Part shown: positions 1 to 10,420 of the stretch, piece after piece
Layout: every line of letters starts with the position of its first letter
Position numbering within the stretch: position 1 is the stretch's first letter
Source of the DNA: Karstenula rhodostoma CBS 690.94
Taxonomy: Eukaryota; Ascomycota; Dothideomycetes; Pleosporales; Didymosphaeriaceae
Reading direction: 5' to 3'
Length of the DNA: 64,000 nt
Assembly: GCA_010093485.1 (NCBI GenBank)
Contig: MU001494.1
Coordinates: 2,635,937 to 2,699,936 of the forward strand
Notes under the pieces: model-generated
What the model saw: only the letters and a program-made list of their open reading frames with translations
Database searches by the model: none
Told to the model about the DNA's origin: nothing
Program-made: the position numbers and the translations under genes

Positions 1-658
1 AGATTAGACAAGCAAAAGCATTAGCTACGGACTTTACCTGTCCGACCATAGCCTTATCAACGACGTAGAAACCGAGCTTACAGTGCTGGGCGGTATTACG
101 ATTCAGAATCTTTCTCGTGAGACAGGTTGACATCTGAGAGGCACACGAAGGATTGGAGTAAGCAAAGAAGACGTTGAGACCATACAGCAATGTGTGAGTG
201 TATTCAGGGGACTGGACAAGCTCACAGCAAGCTAACCATACATAGATCGAGTTGATAACCAAGTTCTGTGGCTTGAGATTACACAGAGTGCCTAGAGTAG
301 CAGACATAGAGCATGAGGTCTGACGGACGGAATAGATACATACATCTCAGAGTTGCCTTAGATTGCACATGCAGAAGACAATACGGAGTAATGTCGCCAT
401 ATGTCAACACAAGGCTCTTTGCGCAATATACATTTAACTTCTTAAAAACCCCTGGAATAAACGAGGTACATCACCTGAGAGGGGCACGGGATTTTTTCAA
501 TAATGTATATTGGAAACTCTAGAAGCTCACTAAATACATGCAAAATAAATAGGATGATGATGTGTCGGTCAATTGTACGTTTACACGGACCGTGAATTTG
601 AACAAGAGGCAAGTCAGGCAGAGGGAACGAGGGCGTCGCATACCGGTTCTGCTGCAGC
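1..658. other. Intergenic, 3' flank of first paralogue
   Basis: I see no convincing gene here. Short open frames on both strands lack ATG starts, splice logic or recognisable motifs. The right part is presumably the 3' UTR of the minus-strand gene ending at 659. Confidence 0.5.
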
Positions 659-1576
659 CTAGATACCAAGCTCGCGACGAAGCTCGCCCTCCTCGCGAGT
701 GAGGGAGACGACGTTGCCCTTGGCCTCGTTCAGCTTCTTGGTAAGGGCGCGGACGCGAGACTTGTATTCGATCTCGGCCTTCTTCTCCTGCTCGTACTGC
801 TCACGCTCCTCCTGCTGCGCTTGAGCTCGGGCAGCCTTGCGCTCGGCGTGGTGACGTGCGTTGGCGTGCTGGGCGTCGATGGTAGCCATCGCTTGCCGCA
901 GATTCTCATGCTGCTCGAGATACACAGCGAACTCGATCTCATCCTCAAGGGTACCGATGTTCCTCAGAAAACGACGACGAGCGAGATCGTTTGCAAGGTG
1001 TTGGAAGAGCGGATCAGTGGTGGAGAGGGACTTCACTATGGTGGTGAGGTTCTCGTACGTAATCAGCTCACGGGATATGGTGGCCCGAAGGAAGCGAGCG
1101 ATGTGCTGGACGTGGGCCGACATGCCCAGGGCAACACCAGCCTTGTATAGCTGGATGTTTTCTTGGAACGAGTGACCGCCTGGGATGCGAAGGACCTTGC
1201 TACCACCGATAGCCTGTGCGGTGATGGTAGACTTGAACACATGCTTCAGGGCTTCCTCCGTAGCGCATCCAGCGGGAAGATCAAAGTGCTTGCTCTGCGG
1301 CGTGCTGCGGAAGTGTTCATTGGCCTTCGTCGAAGTAGCCATGAACGCACGGATAGGAGCATCGCGCCAGACCACCTTGCCGTTCATCACAACGGACGCC
1401 TTGGGCCCTCGAAGGAGTCCGAGGCGCTCATCGACAGTAAGTTTGTTGAGGTCGACAACTGCAGACAGAATTCCGTCCACTGGCGCCTTATTATCGACAA
1501 GGGACGCGAGGCCGGCCTCGTGCGCCTTGTTGGTCTTGGTGACTGTCCGAGAAACGACGTTCTGGAAAGAGCTCAT
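659..1576 (-). CDS. Uncharacterised paralogue 1 (possible BTB/POZ-like fold)
   Basis: Single-exon protein of 305 aa with an ATG start at 1576. It shares an ordered set of blocks with the two genes to its right: an LLRGPK block (about residue 54), RAFMATS (about 76), an aliphatic helical block ending in ALGM with downstream HV..IA, then DLARRRF (about 190). The C-terminal 70 residues are Lys/Glu/Arg/Ala-rich and probably a coiled coil. The order of a short strand pair, a helix with an A-x-S motif and a later 'A..LGM' helix resembles BTB/POZ domains, but this is pattern inference and no BTB signature residue is decisive. I do not recognise a named function. The three genes lie head to tail on one strand, which points to tandem duplication. 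A TATATAA box lies about 165 bp upstream. Confidence 0.8.
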   Translation of the reverse strand: MSSFQNVVSRTVTKTNKAHEAGLASLVDNKAPVDGILSAVVDLNKLTVDERLGLLRGPKASVVMNGKVVWRDAPIRAFMATSTKANEHFRSTPQSKHFDLPAGCATEEALKHVFKSTITAQAIGGSKVLRIPGGHSFQENIQLYKAGVALGMSAHVQHIARFLRATISRELITYENLTTIVKSLSTTDPLFQHLANDLARRRFLRNIGTLEDEIEFAVYLEQHENLRQAMATIDAQHANARHHAERKAARAQAQQEEREQYEQEKKAEIEYKSRVRALTKKLNEAKGNVVSLTREEGELRRELGI

Positions 1577-2524
1577 CTTGTGTTGGTTATAGATGAATAT
1601 GTTCCGAGTTCTGTTGGGAAAGATTGAAGAATTCGAGAGATGATCGATTTAGAGAGAATCGAAGTTGAGTGATGGAGTGTTGTTTTGGAGTGTGGTTTGG
1701 AGTGTGGTTTGGTTTGGAAGTCCTGGTACGAGGCAGCAGTCTTATATAGTCGCAGAATAGGCTTCTCGTGAAAGACTGTAGCCTACACGGATAAAGACAA
1801 TATGAATAAACTATGTCGCGACAATGTTTGAAGGTGAAAGATATAGGGGTAGGCTTTGATCGGAATTTGAGCTCTATTCCTGACTATTGTGTGGCCTCGA
1901 AAAACCTGAATAAGTGATGCTAACAGAATTGGATCGCTTTTTCCTCGCTGTTATTGAGACGGTTCTGATGTGAACCTATTGTATCTACCTTTCAACATTT
2001 CGAATAATTATTTGGAAACATAGCTGGACCCCATAAGAACTAGGGTACAAAAGTATAGTTGGGAAAGGGACAGTGCAAAGTCTATTGTGAGGTATCCGCG
2101 TGCTCTTATAAGCTATCGCCTAGTGGTTAAAGACAAATCACTAAATCTTCGTTTTCAGTTCTACGTTATCGATTGTCTACTGATTGATATAGTAACATAA
2201 CACAGAACAAACACATACGCAAGAGTGAAAACAAAAACAAACAATTTCTCTCACGCCCATCGAATCTACAAGCTAGTTTAGAAGCTAGTTCAGATAAACC
2301 ACTGCACACTACTATAGACATATGGTATGTTCTTGTGATAAAATATATTTGAACAAGTTACAAAAGATATTTGGTCACTTCTGATGGATGCACATGGAAG
2401 GTTTAGAAACCGGATGTCAATTTATGTATTTAAAAGGGAACACCGCAAGGTCTCACCTCGGTGAAACAATCGGTCGTAGGATGAGCTGATATACCGACGG
2501 TAGCGAGGGTAGATCAATAAGGGC
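1577..2524. other. AT-rich spacer between paralogues 1 and 2
   Basis: Promoter side of paralogue 1 and 3' side of paralogue 2. Apart from the TATA box I see no gene and no clear repeat. A phrase resembling a tRNA A box near 2120 has no matching B box or stems. Confidence 0.5.
1742..1748 (-). promoter_or_regulatory. TATA box of paralogue 1
   Basis: TATATAA on the minus strand, about 165 bp before the ATG at 1576. Its position fits a core promoter with a moderate 5' UTR. Confidence 0.45.
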
Positions 2525-3394
2525 CTAAACGCCCATGCCGTACCCGCCAGCACGACCACCACGAGCGGCCTTGAGGCCAGCCTCGAACTCCTCGCGACGA
2601 CGCTGCTCCTCCTTCTCATCGGCACGACGCTCATCGGCACGACGCTCCCGGAGGTGAGCTTTTACAGCCTCCTTCGCAGCCTTGCGGTCAGCGATGTACT
2701 TCGCATCGATCTCGTCTAGGGCGCGAGCTAGGGTCGGCTGCTTCTTCAAGTATGCCTCGAAGTCCTTCATGTCCGGAATCTGCTTCTTGTGGCGACGGTG
2801 GGCGAGGTCCTTGACAAGGTGCTTGTACACCTTGGTGTCCGGGTGGAAAGCCGCTTGCATAGCATCCAGCTCCTCATACGTGGGAATGGTGGAGTGGTCT
2901 TCAATATAGCTGTGGAAGTATGCCGCGATATGGGATACATGCAGGCGCATGCCCAAGGCAGTCGCAGCGTGGTAGATCTTGCACGCTTCGACAGTATTCG
3001 CGCCCATTGGGATCGGACGGATGTTGTCACCGCCGAGAGAAGAGAGCCAACCGATGACAATCTTCAGAGCTTGCGTATCAGCACGCGAAGCCGACGGGGG
3101 CAGCTCGAGCACTGAAATGGTACCACGCGCCTGGATTCGACCGTTCGCCCACATTGACGTTGCCATGAAAGCACGCTTGTGGACTTCAGCGAAGAAGGAA
3201 CCGCCACGAGTGAGAGTAACCTTCGGACCTGCCAGAAGTCCACGACGCTCCTCGCGCGACAAAGTACGGATGTCCACGGTGCCGGTCATAACTTCAGGTA
3301 CCGGGTGGGTCGCAGAGACGAGGGGGTTGTATTCGGTTGCCAAGGGGTTCGTGGATGCGACCTGCTGAGTATCGACCTTGCGGAAGAAAGCCAT
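2525..3394 (-). CDS. Uncharacterised paralogue 2 (possible BTB/POZ-like fold)
   Basis: Single-exon protein of 289 aa, ATG at 3394. It aligns by eye with its left neighbour: 'LS.EERRGLLAGPK' near residue 47, RAFMATS.WAN near 73, 'ATALGM.LHVSHIA' near 140 and DLAHRR near 195. The C-terminal tail is charged (Arg/Glu/Lys-rich) and ends in a Gly-rich stretch. Identity to paralogue 1 looks modest, so the duplication is probably old or fast evolving. No known domain is certain. A strong TATATAAA lies about 130 bp upstream. Confidence 0.8.
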   Translation of the reverse strand: MAFFRKVDTQQVASTNPLATEYNPLVSATHPVPEVMTGTVDIRTLSREERRGLLAGPKVTLTRGGSFFAEVHKRAFMATSMWANGRIQARGTISVLELPPSASRADTQALKIVIGWLSSLGGDNIRPIPMGANTVEACKIYHAATALGMRLHVSHIAAYFHSYIEDHSTIPTYEELDAMQAAFHPDTKVYKHLVKDLAHRRHKKQIPDMKDFEAYLKKQPTLARALDEIDAKYIADRKAAKEAVKAHLRERRADERRADEKEEQRRREEFEAGLKAARGGRAGGYGMGV

Positions 3395-3524
3395 TTCGTA
3401 GATCTGCTTTTTGCTGGATCGAGAATTCAGATTTGGTAAGGAGAGGGATTTGTTTCGGTTGTGAATCGAGTGCTGTTAAACAGTCGAGAGTGGTTTGAAG
3501 TTCTGGGAAAGCAAGAATGAGGGG

Positions 3525-3532
3525 TTTATATA
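3525..3532 (-). promoter_or_regulatory. TATA box of paralogue 2
   Basis: TATATAAA on the minus strand about 130 bp before the ATG at 3394, matching the arrangement upstream of paralogue 1. Confidence 0.5.
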
Positions 3533-4270
3533 GGAACTTCGCAGCTCGAACTTTGTGAAAACACAAGCTATGGCCATCCAAGACGCTTCGGCAGTGAAAG
3601 AGCAAATCACATGTGAGAAAAAAGGCCCATTGTACTTATCAACCTCTGGTTGACGAGCAATGCGGTATGAAAAGACGTTGTGAATGCACTAAGTCGGAGA
3701 AGCATATTGCAACAGTGGCGTCTAACAGGCGAGATCTTTTCAACATTATGACGGAGCGCCTCGAAATCTGTATACCTGCTCCGTTGCCAAGGTACCTAGG
3801 GTAATCTGAATATTGGTTAGATGTAGCCGCTATGCAGTCTAGAAGGGGGTCTGGTCAATAGACATGTAAACGATTTAGCTAATACATCCAAATAGAATGC
3901 CAGTGCATTGGCTAGTCGAAAAAGGGTTTCGGCGACTGCGTTATTATACCCGGAAATGAGATTTGCGTAGCAACCATCTCAAAGTTTGTCAGGCCAGTTG
4001 TCAGGCCAGTTGTCTTGTATGACAAACAGATTCTAAGCCAAGCATCACATCATATGTGTTTATAAAAATCGGAATTGGGTGTTGACAGCATGAATCCAAC
4101 TAAGAAATTATGCTGGACGAGATCGAAACCCGTAACTTAACTTCTTTCTCGGTATTCCATGGGGCAGGTCTATAAACGTCTCAAAGAGTTCAAAGACATG
4201 CAACTATGAAAGTTCGGCAGCAGTCTTAACCATACTCGAGACGACGTCATACAGAGTCCCACTCCGGTCT
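3533..4270. other. Spacer between paralogues 2 and 3
   Basis: No gene seen. A short direct duplication (GTCAGGCCAGTT twice) occurs near 3990-4012. Confidence 0.45.
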
Positions 4271-5235
4271 TCAGAAAAGAGGGGGAATGGGTTCGAAGCT
4301 GCGAACCCACATCATCACCGCCTCCATCGGCGTAATCTCCTCCGCTTGTCCCGTCGTAGAGTCGCACTTCTGAGGCACATACCCCTGATAACGCTGGCGC
4401 TTCTCCGCAGCCCTGTTCTTCAAGTACTCGTCAGTGCGGTCCATATAATAGGCAACGTCAGGATGTTTGATGAGAAGCCTTGAGAATTTCTCCGGGTCTT
4501 CGATCTGGCCGGTGTGGCGGAGGCGAGCGAGGCGGTTGATCAAGGCGGTCCAGACAGGATCCTTCCACGGTGTACGCATGGCCTCGACACACCCAATCTC
4601 TCGCGGCGTGGGCACCGTTGTTCTCATGTAGTTGGTGTAGTAGTTCAGCATGCTCTTCGTATAGGGCTCCATTCCTAGATATCGCGCAGCTCGTAGGACC
4701 GCCATGTCGCGAGTGAAACTACCCTGAAGTGGGACTTCATGGGCTTCGAAGATGTCGCTTGTCTCCTGTAGCCAGTGCACTAACAGGGCGCGGACGGCTT
4801 TCTGGGTTAACAATCCGGCTTCGAAATCGAATCGCGAGCTCTGCCGATTATCGGTGAAGAAATGGTTGAGCGTCTTGGATACCGCCATTGCTGCACGCTT
4901 TGGGATGTTGGAGATGGCCACGGTGCCAATGTAGATGGTGATTTTCGGTCCCTTCATCATGGCTATTCTCTCCTGGCGGATCATCAACATCCAATTGTCT
5001 AGCTTTTGGTGAACGACCACATCGGACTTCGGCTTTGGCTTGATACTAGTTGACGTAGCCTAGACTGTCAGTTCATTAGCTATGACACAGTCCCGGATAG
5101 ACTCACAGTCGGTTTGACTGTGGCAGCCAAGGCCACCGCAGTAGTATCCGCCGACGACTTGACTGATGCCGCCGGTGCCGATTCGAAGACGCTGGCTCCA
5201 CCGTGGGAGATGTAGGGCTCGTTTCGCGAAGCCAT
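4271..5235 (-). CDS. Uncharacterised paralogue 3, two exons
   Basis: Two exons: 5107-5235 (ATG at 5235) and 4271-5059. The 47-bp intron 5060-5106 starts GTGAGT, has GCTAATGA as branch site and ends CTAG, phase 0. The spliced protein is 305 aa, the same length as paralogue 1. A GTG at 5020 opens a shorter frame but is not a plausible fungal start. The family core is present: MMKGPK, RAAMAVSKT.N, ARYLGMEPY and NRLARLRHTG. The N-terminal exon is Ala/Ser-rich and probably disordered. Function is unknown. It is the only one of the three with an intron, so either it lost no intron while the others did, or it is the oldest member. Confidence 0.75.
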
Positions 5236-5927
5236 TCCAGGCTACGATCCGTGGTCTGCGGGATAGAATGTCAGGTGAATGTTCCTTGGCCAAGTACGGC
5301 GAACAACGAGAAGGAAGAGAAAGCAACTCCACACGCGCGAAGACGAAATGCAACGTAAGGTGCAGACACGAGTGGAGAGATCGTTGTAGCAAGAAGGTCA
5401 AGCCGTTATCCCGCGTCGAGCGTTTGCAACACTTAGCGCGTTTCTACGGTGACGGCGACGGCGAGGGAGATAAGATTCGCTGACGTTCCTGCCAAAACAA
5501 GAAGCACTTGTGAATTCCAGGATATTCGAAATTAGTGAATGCTTCGTATTCCGCCAGGCGGTCTATTCTAATGCGAATTCTTGACAGGTGGTGAATGTAC
5601 ACGAAGGATGTCTCTGCTTGCCTTGTTCAATCTGTCAACGCACGACCACTTTTCCGCCATTTGAGTAGCGCGGCAATTGTAAACCACGAATGATGCTGAG
5701 GCTCCTCACAAGAAAATACATTTGCACAGAGATCGTGCTCTCCACCCACTTCCCTAGTCTTCACTCTATCCTCCGCTTCACCCTTCGCTCCATCTTCCAC
5801 TCCACATTCTCCTCCATTCTTCCCCCCATCTTCCTACATCGCAGCAGTGGATAAGCCGGAGCACAAAGGAGAAAACGGTACATCCTACCAAAATCCGATA
5901 ACCAGACCTGACACGATCCAAAGCGCC
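5236..5927. other. Intergenic, promoter of paralogue 3 and 3' flank of GNAT gene
   Basis: Pyrimidine-rich stretch near 5735-5830 on the plus strand. No gene recognised. Confidence 0.45.
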
Positions 5928-6629
5928 CTACCCCTCCCTAAACTCCTCCAACCTCCTCTTCTGCACACCTTGCTCAAAATTTCCCTCCGCCAACCACCCC
6001 TCAAACCCCCTCTTCACGCCCTCCCACTCCCCATCCAGCATCGCAAACCACGCCGTATCCCTATTCCTCCCCCTTGCAATCATATGCTGCCTAAACGTCC
6101 CCTCGTACACGAACCCCAGCCTCTTCGCCGCGCGGATACTCGGCTTGTTCAGATCATTGCACTTCCACTCGTAGCGTCTGAAGCGCAACGTGTCGAAGAC
6201 GTACGAGGCGAAGAGATACTGGACTTCTGTGGCTGCGGGCGTGCGCTGGAGCGTGGGTGTGTACAGGATGCTGCCGATTTCGATGGTGCGGTTGGGGAGT
6301 TCCATGCGCATGAGGGAGGCTAGGCCGACGGGTTGGGAGGTTGTGTTGAGGAGGATGGTGTAGGTCCAGGGGTTTGTGGTTTCTGCTTTTTTGGCTAGGG
6401 AGGCGCGGAAGGCGGAGAGGGATTCGGGCGGGTCGTCGAAGAGGTAGTCGAAGAGGGAGGCGTTTGATGGACCGGAGACTTGTGCGTAGAGGGCTTCGGC
6501 GTGGATGGGGTGCACGGGGACGATGGTGACGTGGTGGCCTGTGAGTTTGATGTCGTAGGTTGGGGGGTTAGCGGGTGTGTCGGGGACTAAGGGTCCGAAC
6601 TTTTCATCGTTCGATGTAGGGGTAGACAT
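5928..6629 (-). CDS. GNAT-family N-acetyltransferase (RimJ/RimL-like)
   Basis: Protein of 233 aa from the ATG at 6629. The upstream in-frame codons as far as 6686 are an unlikely N-terminal extension. Features of the Acetyltransf_3 / RimJ-RimL type are seen: an N-terminal 'HVTIVPVHPIHAEAL' strand-helix, 'PVGLASLMRM' (central strand), 'IEIGSILYTPTLQRT', 'EVQYLFASYVFDTL' and the acceptor-side 'RRYEWKCNDLNKPSIRAA' followed by 'RLGFVYEGTFRQHM'. Fungal members of this type are usually annotated only as GNAT proteins acting on small molecules or protein N-termini, and the substrate is not visible here. Length is normal for the family and no intron is needed. Confidence 0.88.
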   Translation of the reverse strand: MSTPTSNDEKFGPLVPDTPANPPTYDIKLTGHHVTIVPVHPIHAEALYAQVSGPSNASLFDYLFDDPPESLSAFRASLAKKAETTNPWTYTILLNTTSQPVGLASLMRMELPNRTIEIGSILYTPTLQRTPAATEVQYLFASYVFDTLRFRRYEWKCNDLNKPSIRAAKRLGFVYEGTFRQHMIARGRNRDTAWFAMLDGEWEGVKRGFEGWLAEGNFEQGVQKRRLEEFREG

Positions 6630-7023
6630 TTTGAGTTGATTGATGAATTCAAGAAGTTGTTCGACGCAGGTACATATACTGCACACTGGCGATGACTGGT
6701 ACTCGTGAAGGTGTTCGCCGGTGCGGAGATATCCGGCAATAGCCCACCAATCGCGTGTATGGCGTTATAACTTTGGTAACATCAGAATCCTCGACCATTG
6801 AGCATGATCACTACGCTCCGCTCCACGGCTGTGATCGCGGATGAAAAACATTGAAACATGTGAAAGTCAGCACCGTGCTCATATAGCCGTAGTCAGCGAA
6901 TCTGCACGATAATCATATTCGCACCTTCTTCGCTTCTATCTCTTAAGCTCTTTCGCGTCTAACTCTTCCCCTGCTCGCCATGGTCCAGCTCACACTATCT
7001 CGCGTCCTGCAAAGAAAGGTAGA
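6630..7023. other. Promoter of GNAT gene and 3' flank of TMEM205-like gene
   Basis: Both flanking genes are on the minus strand. No further gene or clear element seen. Confidence 0.4.
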
Positions 7024-7630
7024 TCACCACCGGAGCCCCTCTCCCAGCAGCACTCCATACCAACACATTCCCAGAAAGCCAACCAGGTTGACCAATGAGC
7101 TCACGCCGTGCAGAATACCAAACTGCTTGTTCAAGGCCTCCATCTCCTTACTGTGCGGCCCCTTATCATAGCTCTTCTTCCCATCCTTCGTCTCCTGGTG
7201 TTTTCTCACGCGCATAATCTCCGTCGTTTTGGGCCCCACATACAGCAAATTGACCAACCCAGTAACGAACATGGTGCTTGTAAGCCAGAAGGCCAGACCA
7301 TCGCCGCTGGCCTTGTATGTCCATAGAGATGAGGGTCCGGATGGGTAGGTCAGGACCATGAGCGCGGGGGTGACGGTTTGGAGCGTGAAGTAGGCGGGGA
7401 AGGTAGATTTCTGGAGGGTGGAGAACATGGGGCGGGGGAGGGCGCGGAAGGCAACTATGCCGCCGATGAAGGATTGGAAGAGCGTGCTGCCAAGGAGAGT
7501 GCCATAGCTGGGGCTGTGTTAGCAGGAGACAGACAAACAGAGACGTATGTGCGCAACAGGAAGATACTGTCCCGACATACCTTAGCAGATGGTACGCCGC
7601 CGGGTTCTTAAAGGAAGCAAGAGAACTCAT
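7024..7630 (-). CDS. TMEM205-like (DUF4149) membrane protein
   Basis: Two exons: 7581-7630 (ATG at 7630) and 7024-7507. The 73-bp intron begins GTATGT and ends CCCCAG with CTAAC as branch site. The spliced codon AG|C gives the conserved 'SYGTLLG' followed by 'FQSFIGGIVAFRALPRP', the hallmark N-terminal segment of the TMEM205-like family. The 177-aa protein has about four membrane segments, including 'FTLQTVTPALMVLTYPSG', 'WLTSTMFVTGLVNLLYVGP' and a C-terminal helix after 'FGILHGVSSLVNLVGF'. Family members are small membrane proteins of ill-defined role (human TMEM205 is linked to drug tolerance). Confidence in the gene model is high, in function low. Confidence 0.88.
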
Positions 7631-8214
7631 TGTGTCGGGTCGTAAAGCTTCGAACAGGCGAGACTGCGAATGACGAGATAAGGGGAGCCTGGAGACGAGG
7701 CAAGATGCGTGCTGCGATTCAGGAGCTACAACTGCAAAGGCTAATGCGGAAATTCAAACAGGCTACAATGCTACTGTAGACCACGATGTTGATCCGAAGT
7801 GAATGAACATTACTCTGCGACCGAGGCTGAATCACCCGATACATGACGCGCTGACACGCGACAACCACGCTAGCCCTAACCCCGGCCCCATGTCTTATCC
7901 CCGCCACTCTCAGTGCCCCACCACCACAAACAGCCAAATTCTATCGCCGAGCCTCACCCGACTTGCAGCTGTGGAGGAAAACAGAGCCTAGTTTAATAAG
8001 CAAATTGACTAGAGTTACTTATTTAAGAGAGATCGCCTATATAAGTAATATCTACACACGATCTCTACATAGACTAGGCCCTAAGCAGACCCTGCATTAT
8101 CAGATCCTACCATCTGAACCCATCATCCCAAGTGTCTTGAGATCCCACTTCACTTCACCAACTACAATCCCTCTCTACAGTCCTTCCTACCCATACCCCG
8201 TCTCTCGAACACCA
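7631..8214. promoter_or_regulatory. Divergent intergenic region (TMEM205-like / Nnt1-EFM7)
   Basis: 584 bp between the two divergent start codons. No clear TATA box or further gene seen. Confidence 0.4.
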
Positions 8215-9336
8215 ATGCTCCTCCCCTCCCTCGTCACCCTCCGCCACCCCCCCTCGCACGAGCTCACCCCCGAAGACATCTTCGAGAGCAGCCTGGGCAG
8301 CGTCTTCGTAAACGACCTGTACGTCCACGGCCATCCACATCGCCCAGCGGCGTTTACAACTAACGCCCACAAAGAAAAAACCAACACGGCGACGACCCCA
8401 CAACCACCATCGTCTACCGCCCGTCGAACCCAGCCTATGCCGAAATCGCACTCCAGCCCGCCGACGTAACCGGCGAGGAGCAGCGCCGCAAGTTCGCGCA
8501 CTACCTCTGGAATGCGGGGATTTTGATGGCGGAGCTGGTTGGGGGGCGGCCTGCGGATGGGGGGGAAGGGCATGCGGTGAATGAAGTGTGGAGTGAGCAC
8601 AGCAGGTGGTTCGATGGGGAGTGGTGGACGGGGGAGGAGGAGGAGGAGAACTGGAGGGTGAGGGGGGAGACGGTGCTGGAGTTGGGCGCAGGTGCGTGAA
8701 GTGAACAGTGGGATGCACAAGAGATAGGCAGCTGATGGATATGTAGGAGTGGGACTGGGTGGGATCATGAGCGCTGTTACTGGGGCTGCGGAGGTGTGAA
8801 TTTCTTCGCTGAACTCTCTCTGGGGGAGGAGAGAGTGGTTGACTGACTGACGTCCTGCCCAGGTCGCTATAACAGACTACCCCGCGCCCCCGATCCTCGA
8901 GACTCTTAGGAAGAACGCAGAGACGAACATCCCCGCTGAGCTGAGGGCAAACACCGCCGTCTACGGCCACCAGTGGAACGTCCTCGATGACGATTTCGCC
9001 GCCTCCCACGCGCACCACTACACGCGCATCCTCGCCGCAGACTGCCTGTGGATGACGCACGAGCACGAGAACCTCGCAAAGTCCATGCTGCATTTCCTGT
9101 CCGACTCGCCAGACGCCCGGGTATACGTGATCGCGGGGTTTCATACGGGCCGCGCGAAGGTGGCGCTGTTCTTCGAAGAGAGGGTGCCGGGCGTCGGGTT
9201 GGAGATCGAGGAGCTATACGAGATGAATGCGGAGGGGAAGCGGCGCACGTGGGCGGCGGAGCGCGACGGTGGGAGGGAGGACGTCGGTGAGAGGAAGAAG
9301 TGGTGCGTGCTTGCGCGGCTGCGTCGTCGCAGATAG
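8215..9336 (+). CDS. EFM7: EFM7/Nnt1-type protein methyltransferase
   Basis: Four exons: 8215-8318, 8375-8691, 8747-8793 and 8863-9336, giving 313 aa. Introns begin GTACGT, GTGCGT and GTGTGA. The first ends in AAAG after a CTAAC branch site, and phase is consistent throughout. The protein carries SAM motif I 'VLELGAGVGLGG' (about 132-143), 'ITDYPAP' (about 158), 'ILAADCLWM' and the signature 'VIAGFHTGRAKVALFFEE'. It matches the fungal family annotated as nicotinamide N-methyltransferase-like Nnt1. In yeast this protein (Efm7) methylates the N-terminus and Lys3 of eEF1A. Its 3' end faces the EFM4-type gene 68 bp away. The start at 8215 is the first ATG giving the family N-terminus. Confidence 0.9.
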
Positions 9337-9404
9337 CATCTTCCGCGTACACCCTCTGGTCCCTTCCTCCATCCCACATATACTTGCACGATGTACATGT
9401 CCAT

Positions 9405-10166
9405 TCACCTCCTCTTAAAGCAAAGCGTGCACACACTGCTCCCCGTCTTCCCCCCAAACGTAAAACTCGGATACTCCGCCCTATCCTCATACTCCAGCTC
9501 GCTGCCCTCGAACCACCCTTTGACCTCCTCCTCCGTCCAATTACAGCTTGTAATCAGAAACCGCCCACCCCTTTTAACCAGCTTCTCCACCGCCTCCCGG
9601 TACCCCTCCGCGACCCGCCTCCCCTGCGCATCCTTCTCATCACTCAGACTAATCGCATCAAACGTGCCCTTGTCGAGCACAACATCGAACCCCTCGCCCA
9701 GCCATTCTTTCTCCGCCTCCCCCTTCAAAATGTCGAACTCGCGGAACCGCACGTCCTCATACTCCGCACCTTTGCTCGCCTTGATCTCCTCCGCAAGCCG
9801 CACACTCTCCGCCGAGTAATCCACCCCCACCATCTCCCCCTCCCACCCGTCCTCTCTCAGCGCAAACAGCAAGTGCCCATTGCCAGTCCCCAGATCCAGG
9901 AAGCGCGTGGGCAGCGCAAAGTCCGACTCTTCCTCGCCTTGCGCGACTTCGCCGTCTGCTTCTTTGTGGAGAACGTCTACGTCGGCGAGGCTCTCGAGGA
10001 AGGCGAGCATGCGCTCTTCGGCGCCGGCGTCGCTGAACCAAACGGTGCCTTCGTCGGCGGGGTCGAGGGCGAAGTTGGTGCGCTCGGTGGTGTACGCGGA
10101 GTCCCAGTAGGCGCGGGTGCCGAGAGCGGAGGTGTTGAGGTGTTCGGGCTTTGTGGAGTCTGCCAT
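9405..10166 (-). CDS. EFM4: EFM4-type eEF1A lysine methyltransferase
   Basis: Single exon of 253 aa from the ATG at 10166. The frame is open further upstream, but that part looks untranslated. 'TRAYWDSAY' (about 17-25), SAM motif I 'FLDLGTGNGHLLF' (89-101), 'GVDYSAESVRLA', 'VVLDKGTFDAISLS', 'LITSCNWTEEEV' and the C-terminal 'CTLCFKRR' identify the Efm4/See1/METTL10 family. Yeast Efm4 methylates eEF1A at Lys316. Length is normal. The gene is convergent with the EFM7-type gene and divergent from the small membrane protein at 10421. Confidence 0.92.
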   Translation of the reverse strand: MADSTKPEHLNTSALGTRAYWDSAYTTERTNFALDPADEGTVWFSDAGAEERMLAFLESLADVDVLHKEADGEVAQGEEESDFALPTRFLDLGTGNGHLLFALREDGWEGEMVGVDYSAESVRLAEEIKASKGAEYEDVRFREFDILKGEAEKEWLGEGFDVVLDKGTFDAISLSDEKDAQGRRVAEGYREAVEKLVKRGGRFLITSCNWTEEEVKGWFEGSELEYEDRAEYPSFTFGGKTGSSVCTLCFKRR

Positions 10167-10420
10167 TGTGGAGGTCGCGAGTGCGTGGATTGCAATAGCT
10201 GTGTTGTAGACAGAAAAAGTTACGATATGGAGGGGTCGACTACCGCGGTGGAACAACCCCTGCACTAGCAAGCGAAGCCGAGGGGCAGATTTTCGACGGG
10301 ACCCTGGCAACATGACGTTCCGGCCCTTCACCTTTCTGCACCCCCAGTCGCAAACACTTTAATACCTCATTCTCGCATCTCCCTTACACTCACCGCAGAC
10401 GAAGACATCCTGCAGCAAAC

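Noticed and set aside
2118..2165. A-box-like CCTAGTGGTTAAAG on the plus strand
   Set aside because: No B box or cloverleaf follows.
5020..5060. Shorter form of paralogue 3 starting at 5020
   Set aside because: The start would be GTG. A spliced upstream exon with a proper ATG and intron signals fits better and gives the family length.
8155..9144. Minus-strand open frame over the EFM7-type gene
   Set aside because: The plus strand gives a complete spliced methyltransferase with all family motifs, so this is a shadow.
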